Shown here: positions 33,600 to 44,411 of the stretch, piece by piece
How positions within the stretch are numbered: the first letter of the stretch is position 1
Layout of the letters: every line of letters starts with the position of its first letter
From: Telopea speciosissima
Lineage: Eukaryota; Streptophyta; Magnoliopsida; Proteales; Proteaceae
Direction: 5' to 3'
Assembly: GCF_018873765.1 (NCBI RefSeq)
Contig: NC_057926.1
Location: 56,371,378-56,435,377 of the forward strand
DNA: 64,000 bases
Position numbers and translations under genes: made by a program
Notes under the pieces: generated by a model
What the model was told of the DNA's origin: nothing
The model's input: the letters and a program-made list of their open reading frames with translations, nothing else
The model's database searches: none

Positions 33600-33745
33600 C
33601 CCGGCCAACTTAAGTTCACATGCGTGAACGTACGAGAATGGCTCACAGCCATTCAGATGGAATCCATTCTGTGAAACCCACATGGAGTTGATTCCATCTG
33701 AATGATTATGAGTCGTTCTCGTACATGAACGTGAGTCCAACTCGA
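33600..33745. repeat. Foldback MITE
   Basis: The left arm (CCAACTTAAGTTCACATGCG, then GAACGTACGAGAATGGCTC and CATTCAGATGGAATCC) is mirrored by the right arm (GATTCCATCTGAATGATTAT, then GAGTCGTTCTCGTACATG and CCAACTCGAT in the expected order). The arms are about 60 bp. The open frame at 33537-33752 is a by-product of the palindrome. Confidence 0.75.
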
Positions 33746-34001
33746 TAGGCAACTTAAAAATAGAGTGAACTAAAACATTTGAAGATCCATTTAAATGTCT
33801 AACACATTATTAACCAAAATCAGCCTTCAACCTCAATATATAAGTAAGGTGAAGGGGTTGAAAAGAAAGGCACATACCAAGCAATCAGTGAACACGTACA
33901 CTCACCTCTGTCAATCCAGCAAAATAGATAGGCAGATATCAAGGCCAATCAATCTGATAGCAAGGGCCCACCCAGCAATAGTGGACATGACATCTACATG
34001 A
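33746..34001. other. Intergenic DNA
   Basis: Short stretch with no recognisable gene. The small plus-strand frame at 33795-34001 has no motif. Confidence 0.45.
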
Positions 34002-34448
34002 TCACTGGCAATCAATCTGAAACTTGTCGATGGAGCAAGTAGAGGAAACCCAGGAAATGCGGGCATTGGAAGAGTCTGTCACAACAATTCATCATCTTTT
34101 ATTTGTGGTTTTTCGGAGGGTATTGGATGGAACTTTGTACTGGTGGTTGAAGCTCATCTTGCAGTTAGAAAGGCTATGACATTGGCAATTTCTCTCAATT
34201 TTTGGAATATAATTATTGAGAGTGACAATCTTCTTCTGATCCGACTATTGAAAGGTCCCTCGATTGTTGTTCTTTGGAGGATTTCTTCTATTCTATCTGA
34301 TTGTTTTTGTCTTGTTCCTCGCTTTGAGGATGTCCAGTTCTATCATGCGTTCAAGGAAGCAAATTTTGTTGCTGACTCTCTTGCAACGTTGGCTGCGGAT
34401 TCCCCCCCCCCCCCGGTCTCCTTCTGTCTCTCCATTCTTGTATGCTGA
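34002..34448 (+). mobile_element. LINE-type RNase H domain fragment
   Basis: The frame is open from 34002 to the stop at 34446-34448, without an ATG until 34143. It reads as a plant LINE (RVT_3-type) RNase H: LVDGASRGNPGNAGIG, VVEAHLAVRKAMTLAI, NIIIESDNLLLIRLL and ANFVADSLATLA. The expected acidic residues (D in DGAS, E in VEAHLA, D in ESDN, D in VADS) are all present. A poly-C run follows the domain. There is no reverse transcriptase upstream, so the copy is 5'-truncated. A host RNase H-like gene of this family is an alternative. Confidence 0.7.
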
Positions 34449-35387
34449 TGCTTTTGGAACTTTGTTCGCTCGTTAATAAAAATCGATTAATTTGACACAT
34501 CTCATCAGATCGAAAATACAACATCTGATCCCCATGGCTTTTTGGCATGATGAAACTGCCGAATTGATGAAGATAATGAAGGACACACCAAAAGCTACAC
34601 AAGGGCCCCCATATGGGATCAAGGAATCCCGAGTAGAAGAAGAGACTGAAATCAAAGAAGGGGCATCATCCACTGTCCTCACCTCTGTCAATGATTGAGA
34701 TCAATACTGTGAAGGGTGGAACGGTGGTTCTGAAGTTTATAGCTTTTCTCATCTTTCAGATTTCTCAAGTGAATACTCTCTGTTGCTCATTCTTTGTAAT
34801 ACCATGTACCCTACCCCATTTGATGATCCATCCAAAGAACGACAATATTTTATCTGATCATGATCTCATAGAAACTCATGATACAAAACCAAGCATGCTG
34901 AGCCAATGAGTAATAAAAAATTGCAAGAGTTCCATTAATTAAAGACCTTAATTAACCACAACCATGACAAGTATCAGTTGGAACAATATGCATATGTTGT
35001 AGGTTGGCAAAAACCCTAGAGCACCAAAACATGTTTTCCGAAGAAAAGACTTCACCTTGGGTGGGGTCTTAGAATTCCACAAAATTTTCCAATTTACTTT
35101 TGCAATAGAAGAGGTACCAGTAGCCGACTGGGAGATTGGGGGATCTATGCAATGAAATTTTAAAGTGTTAAATAAAATTAGGGGAAAATATCTCTAATTG
35201 GTAGTGTTTTCTATGTCTTTTCACAGGGTACCGTGAGATGACACCTCTGTCTTTGGATAGATACCCATGTGTACTTATTCATTGACCCAAACACTTGTAT
35301 AAAAACCATGCAACTAAATAGAGATCTCTTATCCAATTTTTTAAATACTTAATTCCCCGGCCAACGAAGGCCATCTTCATACAACCC
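34449..35387. other. Intergenic DNA
   Basis: Two small plus-strand frames (34492-34698 and 34691-34909) show no recognisable motif. No convincing gene. Confidence 0.4.
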
Positions 35388-35404
35388 AAACATTTATGAC
35401 ATGA

Positions 35405-35632
35405 TCAGACATCAAGTTCCTGTCTTCTATTGTGCTTGATTGCACTTTTGCTTGGATTTCTAGGGAAGCCAATGGTTTGGTAGATAACCTAGCTCGGAAG
35501 GCCTTGTTGGTGCCGTGTTCGATAGCTTGGCCTCTTTTCATTCCATGATTGAATGAAAATTGTAATTCATCTTCCACGTGCTTTTCGCGTGCTTATCAAT
35601 AGATTTCTCATTACCCAAAAAAAAAAAAAAAA
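35405..35632 (+). mobile_element. 5'-truncated LINE with poly-A tail and target duplication
   Basis: This short insert ends in a poly-A tail (about 35617-35632) and is bounded by a 17-bp direct repeat, AAACATTTATGACATGA, at 35388-35404 and 35633-35649. Inside, the plus strand reads FAWISREANGLVDNLARKAL, the C-terminal RNase H segment of a plant LINE, followed by a short 3' UTR. All signs point to a recent, heavily 5'-truncated insertion. Confidence 0.88.
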
Positions 35633-35649
35633 AAACATTTATGACATGA

Positions 35650-35995
35650 CAAGTATAAAAGGTTAAAATTTTATGGATAAGTAATGCCCCAAAGTCCTAT
35701 ACTCAGTTGTTGAGTTATAGGTTAAAAGAACTTGGCCGGGATGGCGAAGTAAAGCTTTAAAATTACCAACAAAGTTCACATTCATGGACCACCGATATGG
35801 TATTAAATATTGGTATTGTATCGATGTATCGGTTTTTACATCTCAATATCGTCGGAGATTGCCAATTACAATTGATATCTATTAAGGGTAAATGGTTGAA
35901 AAATCTATTATTTTTATCCAAATTTGAAGGTGAATTGATCTGACACATCTGATACGATTGATTCCATGATTTAAATCCATGCGATCGAGATGTGC
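35650..35995. other. Intergenic DNA
   Basis: Holds ATCGGT/ACCGAT-type degenerate repeat sequence near 35790-35900. No gene. Confidence 0.4.
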
Positions 35996-36180
35996 ATGGC
36001 AATTAGGGTTGCAACAGGGTTGGATTGGGTCGGGTTTTTTAAAATCCCAACCCAACCTTAAGTCCTCTTAGCTGGGCCTAGGCCCAGCCCGGCCTGGCCC
36101 GACTTTAACTCAAGACAAGAAAAATTCAACCCTAACCCGCCCTCAGGGCTGGGCCAGTCTGACCTTGACTGACCCTAAGT

Positions 36181-38050
36181 ATGGTGCCACAAGTGATGGT
36201 GGAAGTGGCTTTAGTGGTGGAAATGTTGTTGGGTAGGGGTGCAAGTTTGGCCCTGTTGGCCCGAACCCGCCCTGGCCCGTCCTGAGCCCGAATATGGCCT
36301 GGGCTAAAGATTTCTGGCCCTGAGGGAGGGTTAGGGCCAAAGTGCTTGGCCCTGAGTCAGGGTCGAGTCGGGTCCGGGGTGAGGCCTCGGGTCAACCCGA
36401 CCCTAATTTTAGCCCTGATTTTGACCCTGATTTTGACCCTGATTATATATAATGAAGTCAGAATCATGATATTCCGGTGTCCCTCCCCCTCTCCCCTCCC
36501 CCCCCACCCAAATTTTACAATTTAATCAAATCAGAGTTTTGGTCACACTATCAATTATATACTCTGTAGGATTTCACAATTTCAGAGTTCTAACCATAAT
36601 AAAGTTCCTGATATAGGATGGAAAGAAAATCTCACTCTAATGCATTTCCACAAACATGACATAGGTGCTAGTGTGCTACATTTGTAAATGGAAAGCAAGG
36701 GGAATAATGGAGTGCATCTAAAACCTGTTGCATCCAAGTTCAATATCTTCATTTTAAAGGAAATCAAATCTGCAACTGTTACTCATGCAGGAACAATCCT
36801 ATATATTATCCTAATTCTGCAAAGATGTATTTATCCTTATAAATATTTAATGTTTAATCTGGTATAAGAGCTTGATCAAAACCTCATTTTGGATTCTCTA
36901 TCTTCTCCAAGTTCTTAAAAAACTGATTCACATTTTTTTTTCTTTCTTTTTTTCCTGTTTCCTAAACTCTTGTCCTCACCATTAATCTGAACCCAAATAT
37001 CTCACTGGCTTATTCATACCCCAAGGTAAAGGCCTACAATTTTCACCTCTCTCTAAAACACCCTAATTAGAAAACTCTCGATCTTAATGAAGAAATCCCA
37101 TATGTCCCAACAGCATCCCTTGTTTGCCATTCTTTTTCATCCTTCCAACTTTCGAGTTGAATACAAATCTGAAAACCCTCCACCTAGCATCTCCAGTTTC
37201 TCTAATAAGACCTGTCTCAAAATCTTTCAATTTTCAAATTGAATACAAATCTGAAAAACCTCCACCAAGCATCTCCAAATTCAAAATAAAAAGCAAGATA
37301 GATTTTCATGGAAAATATTAGAATAACCACTTTACTGTGAAGAGCATAGGAAGAAGAGGGAAAAATCCACTGTTACAAGAATCCATGGTATTGCTATGTA
37401 GTTGTTGTTGCTGCTGCTCTCACTTTCTCCAACTTCTGAAAGGTTGGTGAAGAAGTGAGATCAATCAATTAAAGGCAAAGAAAAGATAGAGAAATGAAAA
37501 GGACAGAACGTTTAATTTAAAGGTAAGAGTATTCTCAGAGCTGCAGAAAGATTTTCATACTTACACCCAATCAGAGTCAATCAGGGCGGGCTTGGGCTGG
37601 GCTTGGTTCGTCAGGGTCAAGGTTTTTAGGCCCTGAGTCAGGGTCAGGGCGGATCTGGGCCGAGCTAAGGGGATTCAGGGTTGGGCTAAGGTTTTAAAAA
37701 GCCCGGTCCAACCTGATCCTGTTGCAGCCCTATTGTTGGGTTTGGAGGCAACGCCAATGGTGGAAGCTATGATGTTTTAAGCAGTGACGGTGGTAGTGAT
37801 AATTTTGTTTTTTAATTTTTTTTATATGAGATTATTTTTTTAGTGGTGCTTCCTCTATGAGTGGAGATGTGGCACTTATGATGGTTAGTATGGTTATGAA
37901 TTTTGGTTGTGATCAGTATGGTCTCAATCAAAGCAACAAATTCAGGTGCTGCCAACCAGGACGATCCCGAATAAAATAACATGGATAACGAAGAGCCCTA
38001 TCGCTATACTAACAAGAAGAAGAAAAACACGAAGAAGAAGATAAAGTTGA
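36181..38050 (+). pseudogene. Glycine-rich (possibly RNA-binding) protein fragment captured in element B, split by element C
   Basis: The two pieces of element B on either side of element C read, before the insertion, SDGGSGFSGGNVVG, and after it, FGGNANGGSYDVLSSDGG. Later sequence at about 37910-38030 contains YGLNQSNKF and, in another frame, NQDDP and MDNEEPYRYTNKKKK. Gly/Ser/Asn/Tyr-rich tails followed by an acidic DDP segment occur in plant glycine-rich RNA-binding proteins, but no RRM is present, so the assignment is tentative. Several frame changes show it is non-functional. Confidence 0.4.
36234..37732 (-). mobile_element. hAT-like element C, nested in B in reverse orientation
   Basis: The element starts TAGGGGTGCAAGTTTGGCCC and ends GTTGCAGCCCTA, the reverse arrangement of element B. 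The exact 8-bp duplication TTGTTGGG flanks it at 36226-36233 and 37733-37740. At 1499 bp it carries about 1.1 kb of AT-rich internal sequence at 36450-37560. That interior includes a direct repeat of about 39 bp (37157-37195 and 37239-37277, TTGAATACAAATCTGAAAA then CCTCCACC.AGCATCTCCA). No transposase or recognised gene was found. Confidence 0.88.
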
Positions 38051-38262
38051 GTTCAACCCGAGGCCTCAACCTTGGCCCAGCCTGACCCTGACTCAGAGTT
38101 AGAAATTCTCAACCCTGACCCGCCCCCAAAGACCAAGGTATCTCAGCCTAGGCCCTATTCTGGCTTAGCATGACCAGGCCGAGTTGGGGCTATCAAGGCC
38201 AAACTTACAACCCTAATGGCATTTTAATGGTGAATGGGCTATAATTGACTGATCCAGAGTCG

Positions 38263-38500
38263 TCGATCCAGGGCTTGCCCTGAGGGTTCGCTACTCCCTT
38301 GGGAGAACTGTGTCAGGTGCTTGATCGATGGTTCAAGTCTTCTTAGCGACACCTAGTCCACATTTAATTGCTTTCCAAGAAGTGGAGCCTTTGGGTACCA
38401 TATTTGACCCCTTGTGGGTCTCCTCATTGCCTCCTTGCGGGGTCTTGTTAACGTTGATGGGCGGTGGGCCCTTGAATTGGACCCAAAAAAAAAAAAAAAA
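38263..38500 (+). mobile_element. Short retroposon (LINE 3' end or SINE) with poly-A tail
   Basis: The insert ends in a 16-base poly-A (about 38485-38500) and is bounded by an imperfect direct repeat, ACTGATCCAGAGTC at 38249-38262 and ACTGATCCAGGGTC at 38500-38513. The 3' half reads like a non-coding or LINE tail (GTTGATGGGCGGTGGGCC). Family not identified. It lies about 475 bp upstream of the RACK1 start. Confidence 0.7.
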
Positions 38501-38513
38501 CTGATCCAGGGTC

Positions 38514-38800
38514 CAGACCATGGATTGTTATACTTGGAATTATCACAATCACCCGATTCACATCATCACCCCTTAACGCGCGGCAAAAATAAGCAAGCCA
38601 TTAAAAAAGGCTAAGTTTTTTCTTCACCATTTAAGAAAGTTGAATTGACGTTTTGATTGGACTCTTTACAATTGTAAATATCATCATTAAGTCCTCTATT
38701 GTACGTGAAAGGTCTAAAATATCCTTTCTAAGTTCATCAAGGGTCATATAAATATGGTTGGCTGAGCCTGAGATCTGGACCGCAAGCCTCGTGCACTCCC
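38514..38800. other. Upstream region of RACK1
   Basis: Distal promoter DNA between the retroposon and the telo-box motif. No other element is visible. Confidence 0.5.
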
Positions 38801-38870
38801 AAACCCTAGCTTTCGTAGACAATTGGACTCTCCTCTGTACTATAAAATGCTTCTCTGGTAATTAGGGTTT
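38801..38870 (+). promoter_or_regulatory. RACK1 core promoter: two telo-boxes and a TATA box
   Basis: AAACCCTAGC lies at 38801-38810, TATAAAA at 38841-38847 and ATTAGGGTTT (the reverse telo-box) at 38861-38870, upstream of the ATG at 38975. Telo-boxes (AAACCCTA) are typical of plant ribosomal-protein and translation genes, which fits RACK1 as a component of the 40S ribosome. Coordinated growth-linked expression is an inference. Confidence 0.65.
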
Positions 38871-38974
38871 CTCTGCATCTTACTCTGTTCTACCCCTTTC
38901 TCCAAGCACAAGCAGCAGCAATAGTCGTAGGCTCGAAGCCAGTAAAGAGCGAACAAAGAGAGAAGAAACAAACC

Positions 38975-41900
38975 ATGGCGGAATCTCTGATGTTTAGGGG
39001 GTTGATGAAGGGTCACTCTGACATGGTGACAGCGATCGCTACTCCCATCGACAACTCGGACATGATCGTCTCTTCGTCTCGTGACAAATCAGTCCTTGTC
39101 TGGAACCTCACGAAGGACGAAAACCTCACGAAGGAGGAAAACACATACGGTGTCCCTCGTCGCCGTCTCACTGGCCACTCTCACTTCGTCCAAGACGTCG
39201 TTCTCTCTTCCGACGGTCAGTTCGCTCTATCTGGTTCCTGGGACGGTGAGCTCCGACTCTGGGACCTGAACACTGGTGTCACCACTCGCCGATTTGTCGG
39301 ACACACCAAGGATGTCCTCTCCGTTGCATTCTCCATCGACAACCGGCAGATCGTCTCTGCTTCCCGTGACCGATCGATCAAGCTTTGGAATACACTCGGC
39401 GAATGCAAGTATACCATTCAAGATGATAACAGCAGCCACACCAACTGGGTTAGCTGTGTGAGATTCAGCCCTAACACTTTTCAGCCTACCATCGTTTCTG
39501 GTTCTTGGGATCGCACCGTGAAGGTCTGGAATCTCACCAATTGTAAGCTCCGCTGCACATTGTCCGGTCATGGTGGGTACGTGAACACAGTTGCCGTTTC
39601 GCCTGATGGGTCTCTGTGTGCCAGTGGAGGGAAGGATTGTGTGACGCTGCTATGGGACTTGGCTGAGGGCAAGAGGCTTTATTCGCTCGATGCTGGGGCT
39701 ATTATTCATTCTCTATGCTTCAGCCCGAATAGGTATTGGCTTTGCGCTGCAACTCAGGAGAGTGTTAAGATTTGGGATCTGGAGAGCAAGAGCATCGTTC
39801 AGGACTTAAAACCAGAGCCAACCGCTAACAAGAATCAGGTATATTTGGTTTTAGAGTTGACAATTATTTGTTTGACCATTTACTCTGTTGGGATTACATA
39901 TTTGACTTTCTTTACTTTTAACTTTGGGTTCTTTTACTGGTAGGCCAATCAAAGGCATACTAATAGATAGTTTCAGCCATAGATTTAAATTATTTTTTTA
40001 ATGTCCGACAATCTGCACCTAGGAAACACATACTAATCTGCACCTAATTTACTCTAGTTTCTTTCTTGTGATTTTATTGTCACTTTGTCAGATGAAAGAA
40101 TCACTGAAATTAGATGGGGGGGAAATTCTAATTACTTCATAGCAGTGTAGTTGATTTATTGAACAAAGGTTAAAATGTCAATTCACAATCTCTTTTTATT
40201 AAGCCATGAAAGAATGGATTTCATGTATCTGTTTATGATTGAATAGGTCATGAATTCTAGATTAGAATACCCATCAGGAGATTTCCCATGATCATAAAAG
40301 CTAAATCAGTATATTTCCCATAATCATTCTTATGAAAAATAATTGTGTTTCTTATGAGATTTTTTTTCTTGATGTCCCCATTTTGGGTTGTACTTCTATT
40401 AATTCGCCAATACTCTATCTTTGATAATTAAGCTGTAATCATTTTTTTCTGACCCCTAGTATCTGTATCTAGTATCATGACACTTTCATTTGAACCATCT
40501 CAATTGGACTCCGCATTATACATACACTCCATTGTTTCTACTGAAGCATGATTTTCTGATTTAGTACTCTAACTCATCCTTCTTAACCTTTATCTCTGTT
40601 CTATATTCTTTTTATGTTGGTGGATTTATGTAGGCCCCGTTTGGTAACATTTCAAAGAAGTATTTCTAGTATTTTTTGTTCTTCGATTACAGAAAAACAC
40701 TGAAAAGGCATTTGTATGCCTGGGCATATTGAACTCAAAAAACACAGAAGAAAAAAATTTCCCTTTTTATTTCAGTAACAGATTGGAAGAAACATAAAAC
40801 TCAAAAAAAAAAAAAAAAAACCCTGACCATCTTCTCTCTTCCTAAACCTTAGAGCCTCTTTCTCAACTCAACCTCACAGTGCATGCCATTGGTGGTGCGC
40901 TGGGATGCATCACCATGGACTGGCTTCAAATACCATTGCTGGGACTGTTGCAATGCCAAATACATGGCTGCCACATAATCGGCAAAAGCTCGGGGTAGTT
41001 TGCATAGTTCACCAAGGCAGTATCCTTTGATACCGTAAAGAGAGCTAGTTGGATCAGCGAAAAAGCGTTTTCTCTTTCCCCTTCCTGACATATACGGTAG
41101 TGGTTGTGTCAGTGGATACAACTACAGCCACAATTTGAGGAGCTCGAGTTTTAACAGCATTCATGGAGGTCGCTTTGGGCTGGAGCAACAGTATATATAT
41201 GTTTTCTTGTTGCATGGACAACCTTGGTAGTGAAATTTTTTCCCTGTCGACCAGTGGCCTCAGGAGGTGGTTGCACTGAATTTAATCATTTTAAATGTTA
41301 CTGGCAGAAATGCCTAAAAGTTGTGCGCTGAAAGTTTTGATTGATTGAAGGTGATTAATGATGTTCAATTTAATGTTGTTCTAGATTGTTAGGAGACCAA
41401 CTAGAAGCCAGACAACCAGGATCTTACTTGAATGGTAGTTTGGCTAGGTAAAAAATAGGTAAAAGTGCCAAATTAGGATTAGGGTTTGAAAGGACCCAGG
41501 GTTTGATGGTAGTAGGTAGTTCCTCTATTAGGGAAGATTACAATAAGTTTTAATTGTTGGAAGTGTGCTGGAATGTAAGAGCAGCTGGTTAGGTTTAGGA
41601 TTTTTGTTTTTTGAAAGGATGAAAATTGGGCATTTCTAGGGTTTGAATTGGTGGAATGGGTCCAAGTTTGGATAGAGTGTTCCTAATGGGGAATGGAGCA
41701 CTCGGTCAGGTTTTGGTGGATTTTTGATTGGCAGGAGGGTCTTGGGAGGATTTAGGTGAAGGGAATATTGAAACAAAAGGGGGAATTGTTAGGGTTTGGC
41801 TGTGAGAATGTTAGAAGAATTGTGGGGATGGGGATTCTTTAAACTTACAATTGCAGAGGATACTTGGCAGCAGCAGCTTATTTGAATGCGAAAACTTGAA

Positions 41901-44411
41901 TAAAAACAAAAACATGATCTTGAACTTGAAGAGTGCTTCGAAGAACCATCTAGGCTTCACACCACAAGGTGTCAATTGGATCAAACACTAATCCCACCAG
42001 CCTTTATCAGACGCACGACCTATACTCCAATGGAGAAAACAAAGTTGCAGAGCAACTTCAAGGAGTTTTAAATTTCAGAGGTAATTTGCCCTCTCCCACG
42101 ATTTTATTTGCTTATATAATGGCCATAGGCCTTACTCCTTACCAGCCTAGGAGAAGGAATAGGCCCCCCTAGCTGAGCTATACTCACCTCTTTTCAATTC
42201 TTGATTGATTCGGTCATGGATGTATGGAACCCAACAAAGACTAACAGAAAAGAAAATTCAATACAGTAGCATGGTAAATTTTGTTCTAACTTGATCATCC
42301 AAAGCATTAGTTGTTTAGCTAAACCTCATCAGGGTCGTTGGGCCCTTCTCCCTCCGCACTGTTTCAGGGTATGCAAAGAGAAACAGAAACAAAGAAGATG
42401 AGGTGGAGATTGAATAATTAGAAGGGGGGGGGGGGGCGAGGGGCTGGGATAGAAGAGGTTATGGAGAAATAGTAAAGCCTCATAACTGGTAAAAGATTTT
42501 AAGACTTGCTGATCATCCAAATTGTCAAGTTCCTCTTGTGCTCGAGTAATTCTTTAAGTTCCCCCCCCCCCCGGCAGATTTCTTCGGTACTGTGTCTTTT
42601 CCAATTTCCCATTAGCCCAACCTGAGTTTTTAATGGGATGGAGTGATGAACGACTTTGTTTTCATGACCGAAGGAAATATTTGATCTGCTGTGATTCCCT
42701 CATTTCAAATGTGGATGAGTGCCATATGGGTTGCTCCATTGCAGGAAAGACACTGCATAGAAAAATCTGAGTTATGGTGGTGGGAGTTGCAATGTCATGA
42801 GCTGAAGTTGAAGGCTTCGGAAGGACTCTTTTACTCCAAAAATTTAATAATAATTTAACTTATAATTTGGTATTATAGAAGTGCTTTCAATATGTTGTTA
42901 AAGTGCCTTCCAAACACATTTCAGCTTCTTTTGTGAGCCATAAGCATTTCTTAGACTCCATTGCTCTCTGAGGGTAGAAATAAAAAAAAAACAGTTTCAA
43001 CATAAATACATTTCCACAGAATAGAAGTGTTGCCAAATGGAGTATATGTCTTAATTCTATATTCTCTTAATGTTGTTGGATTAATATATAATATTCTGCT
43101 GGTTGGAACATTTATGTTTTTATGTTTCAGTTTCAAAAGTTTAATTTCACTCTTTGCATCAATCTTTAGATACTCTATGAGCTCCTCTTCCGACCTTATT
43201 TATTAATTAACATCTTCATGGAAAAACGTGTCTTGGTATTTTTGATTGTCAATCTTGACTCCCAAGTCTTAACTGTTCATATCAAATTATCAATGTCTTT
43301 TCGACGTAAGTTTCACTTGTTCTTCTTGTCTTATTCCGACTTTATGTTTGAACCATCTGATTCTAAAATATCCAATCTAACCGACTTTATGCTCTGTTGT
43401 CTGTCAATGCTATGTCAGTGGAATTAACTATTTCTTCCAAGTATAAAGTATTTGTATCTTGTTGAAACACATTATGTTGTTTTCAGTTGCATGTTCTGGC
43501 AAACTTACAATCCTCCGACTTTTTCTACTGATTAGTGGGAAGCAGTTATATAAATTAGTTCTTTCGGTTTCTTTTTTGCCGAGATTTTTTCTAATAAAAC
43601 CTCACGATTGGTTTCATATTGCTGGGCATTATGTTTTTTATTTTACGAGGTAATAAAAGCCTTTGCATTCGCTGTTTCTTCATGACTTGAAAACACGATG
43701 TATGGGCATTATGATAGATCCCCTAAGAACATGAGTCTAATGATTATTTACGTAAGTGCTCTGTGTTGGACTTAAAAACCATCTGAAACTCTAGATGTCT
43801 GCTTGAATAAAAAGAATAAGCCAGTAACTGAGACATGAGGTGCTCTGCTTGGATTAAAAGATGTAGAGCCTCTGCCTGCCATCCCTTTTTGTTAAGTATT
43901 GCTAGTTTCACTCACTGTCACTGTTCTCTGCAGTAATAATGTTGAAACTTGTTGAATTTGTATGATGTTGAAGCACATGCCAAGATTGTAAGCTTGTGAT
44001 ATGATTCAGGAGTGTTTTTTGCTACAAGCTCAATGTGCTGTTTTACAATATTTGCTGAATGAGTAGTTTTAATGACATGCATCAGTGGCCCAATGTAGTG
44101 AGCTCCACACTCTTTTATGTCATGGGATGAACTGTGTAGGGCAGCTCAGAGCCCCACTAGCCCCTTGTGGTTCATGGCATTTAGCATTTCTGTGTTAAAT
44201 ATGTCACATATTCTGCAGTATGGTATAAGTTAAAGCACAGCTTTCATTTACCCAAAAAATAAGAGCAAAGCTTTCGTTTTTTTTAGTCCTCATTTGTTGT
44301 GTTATGCAGATGTTGTATTGCACCAGCTTGAGTTGGAGCGCAGATGGAAGCACTTTGTTCACTGGTTACACAGATGGTACAATCAGGGTCTGGGGAATCG
44401 GTCGCTTTTAG
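38975..44411 (+). CDS. RACK1: RACK1, seven-bladed WD40 scaffold of the 40S ribosome
   Basis: Two exons, 38975-39838 and 44310-44411, give 321 residues (plant RACK1 is about 325). RACK1 binds the 40S subunit near the mRNA exit and acts as a signalling scaffold. Exon 1 begins [20 protein letters not shown] and holds six WD repeats, ending at [29 protein letters not shown] and VKIWDL. Exon 2 (after TTATGCAG) supplies the seventh, [20 protein letters not shown] to IRVWGIGRF. Donor CAG|GTATAT and acceptor keep phase 0, and the single intron near the end matches known plant RACK1 genes. The frame running past 39838 to 39943 is intron. Odd points: an 18-bp tandem duplication (39107-39124 and 39125-39142) gives [12 protein letters not shown] between blades 1 and 2. 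The loop before blade 7 ([11 protein letters not shown]) is short. The intron is unusually long at 4471 bp. Confidence 0.93.
39839..44309 (+). other. RACK1 intron, 4471 bp, transposon-bearing
   Basis: The intron starts GTATATTTGG and ends TTATGCAG. Near 40634 it contains GGCCCCGTTTGGTAAC, typical of a Harbinger- or hAT-type terminus, but no partner end was found. A minus-strand frame at 40849-41121 encodes a 90-residue unknown sequence (with [20 protein letters not shown]), perhaps a transposon-carried gene piece. Poly-C/poly-G runs lie at about 34-bp intervals of no clear meaning (42426-42436, 42560-42572). No other gene is supported. Confidence 0.7.

Larger units (their letters stand above)
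36004..38215 (+). mobile_element. hAT-like element B, with element C nested inside
   Basis: The left tip starts TAGGGTTGCAACAGGGTTGG and the right tip ends GGCCAAACTTACAACCCTA. The flanking octamers are ATGGCAAT (35996-36003) and ATGGCATT (38216-38223), seven of eight matching. The element belongs to the same family as the copies at 21520 and 49574. Without the nested copy C it is about 700 bp. The payload around the insertion point (36181-36233 and 37741-38050) looks like a glycine-rich-protein fragment. Confidence 0.8.

Noticed and set aside
33537-33752. 71-codon minus-strand frame
   Set aside because: It lies almost wholly in the foldback repeat at 33600-33745.
39839-39943. Extension of the RACK1 frame past exon 1
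   Set aside because: The sequence after CAG|GTATAT codes for an AT-rich hydrophobic tail unlike RACK1, and a proper seventh blade is found at 44310-44411.
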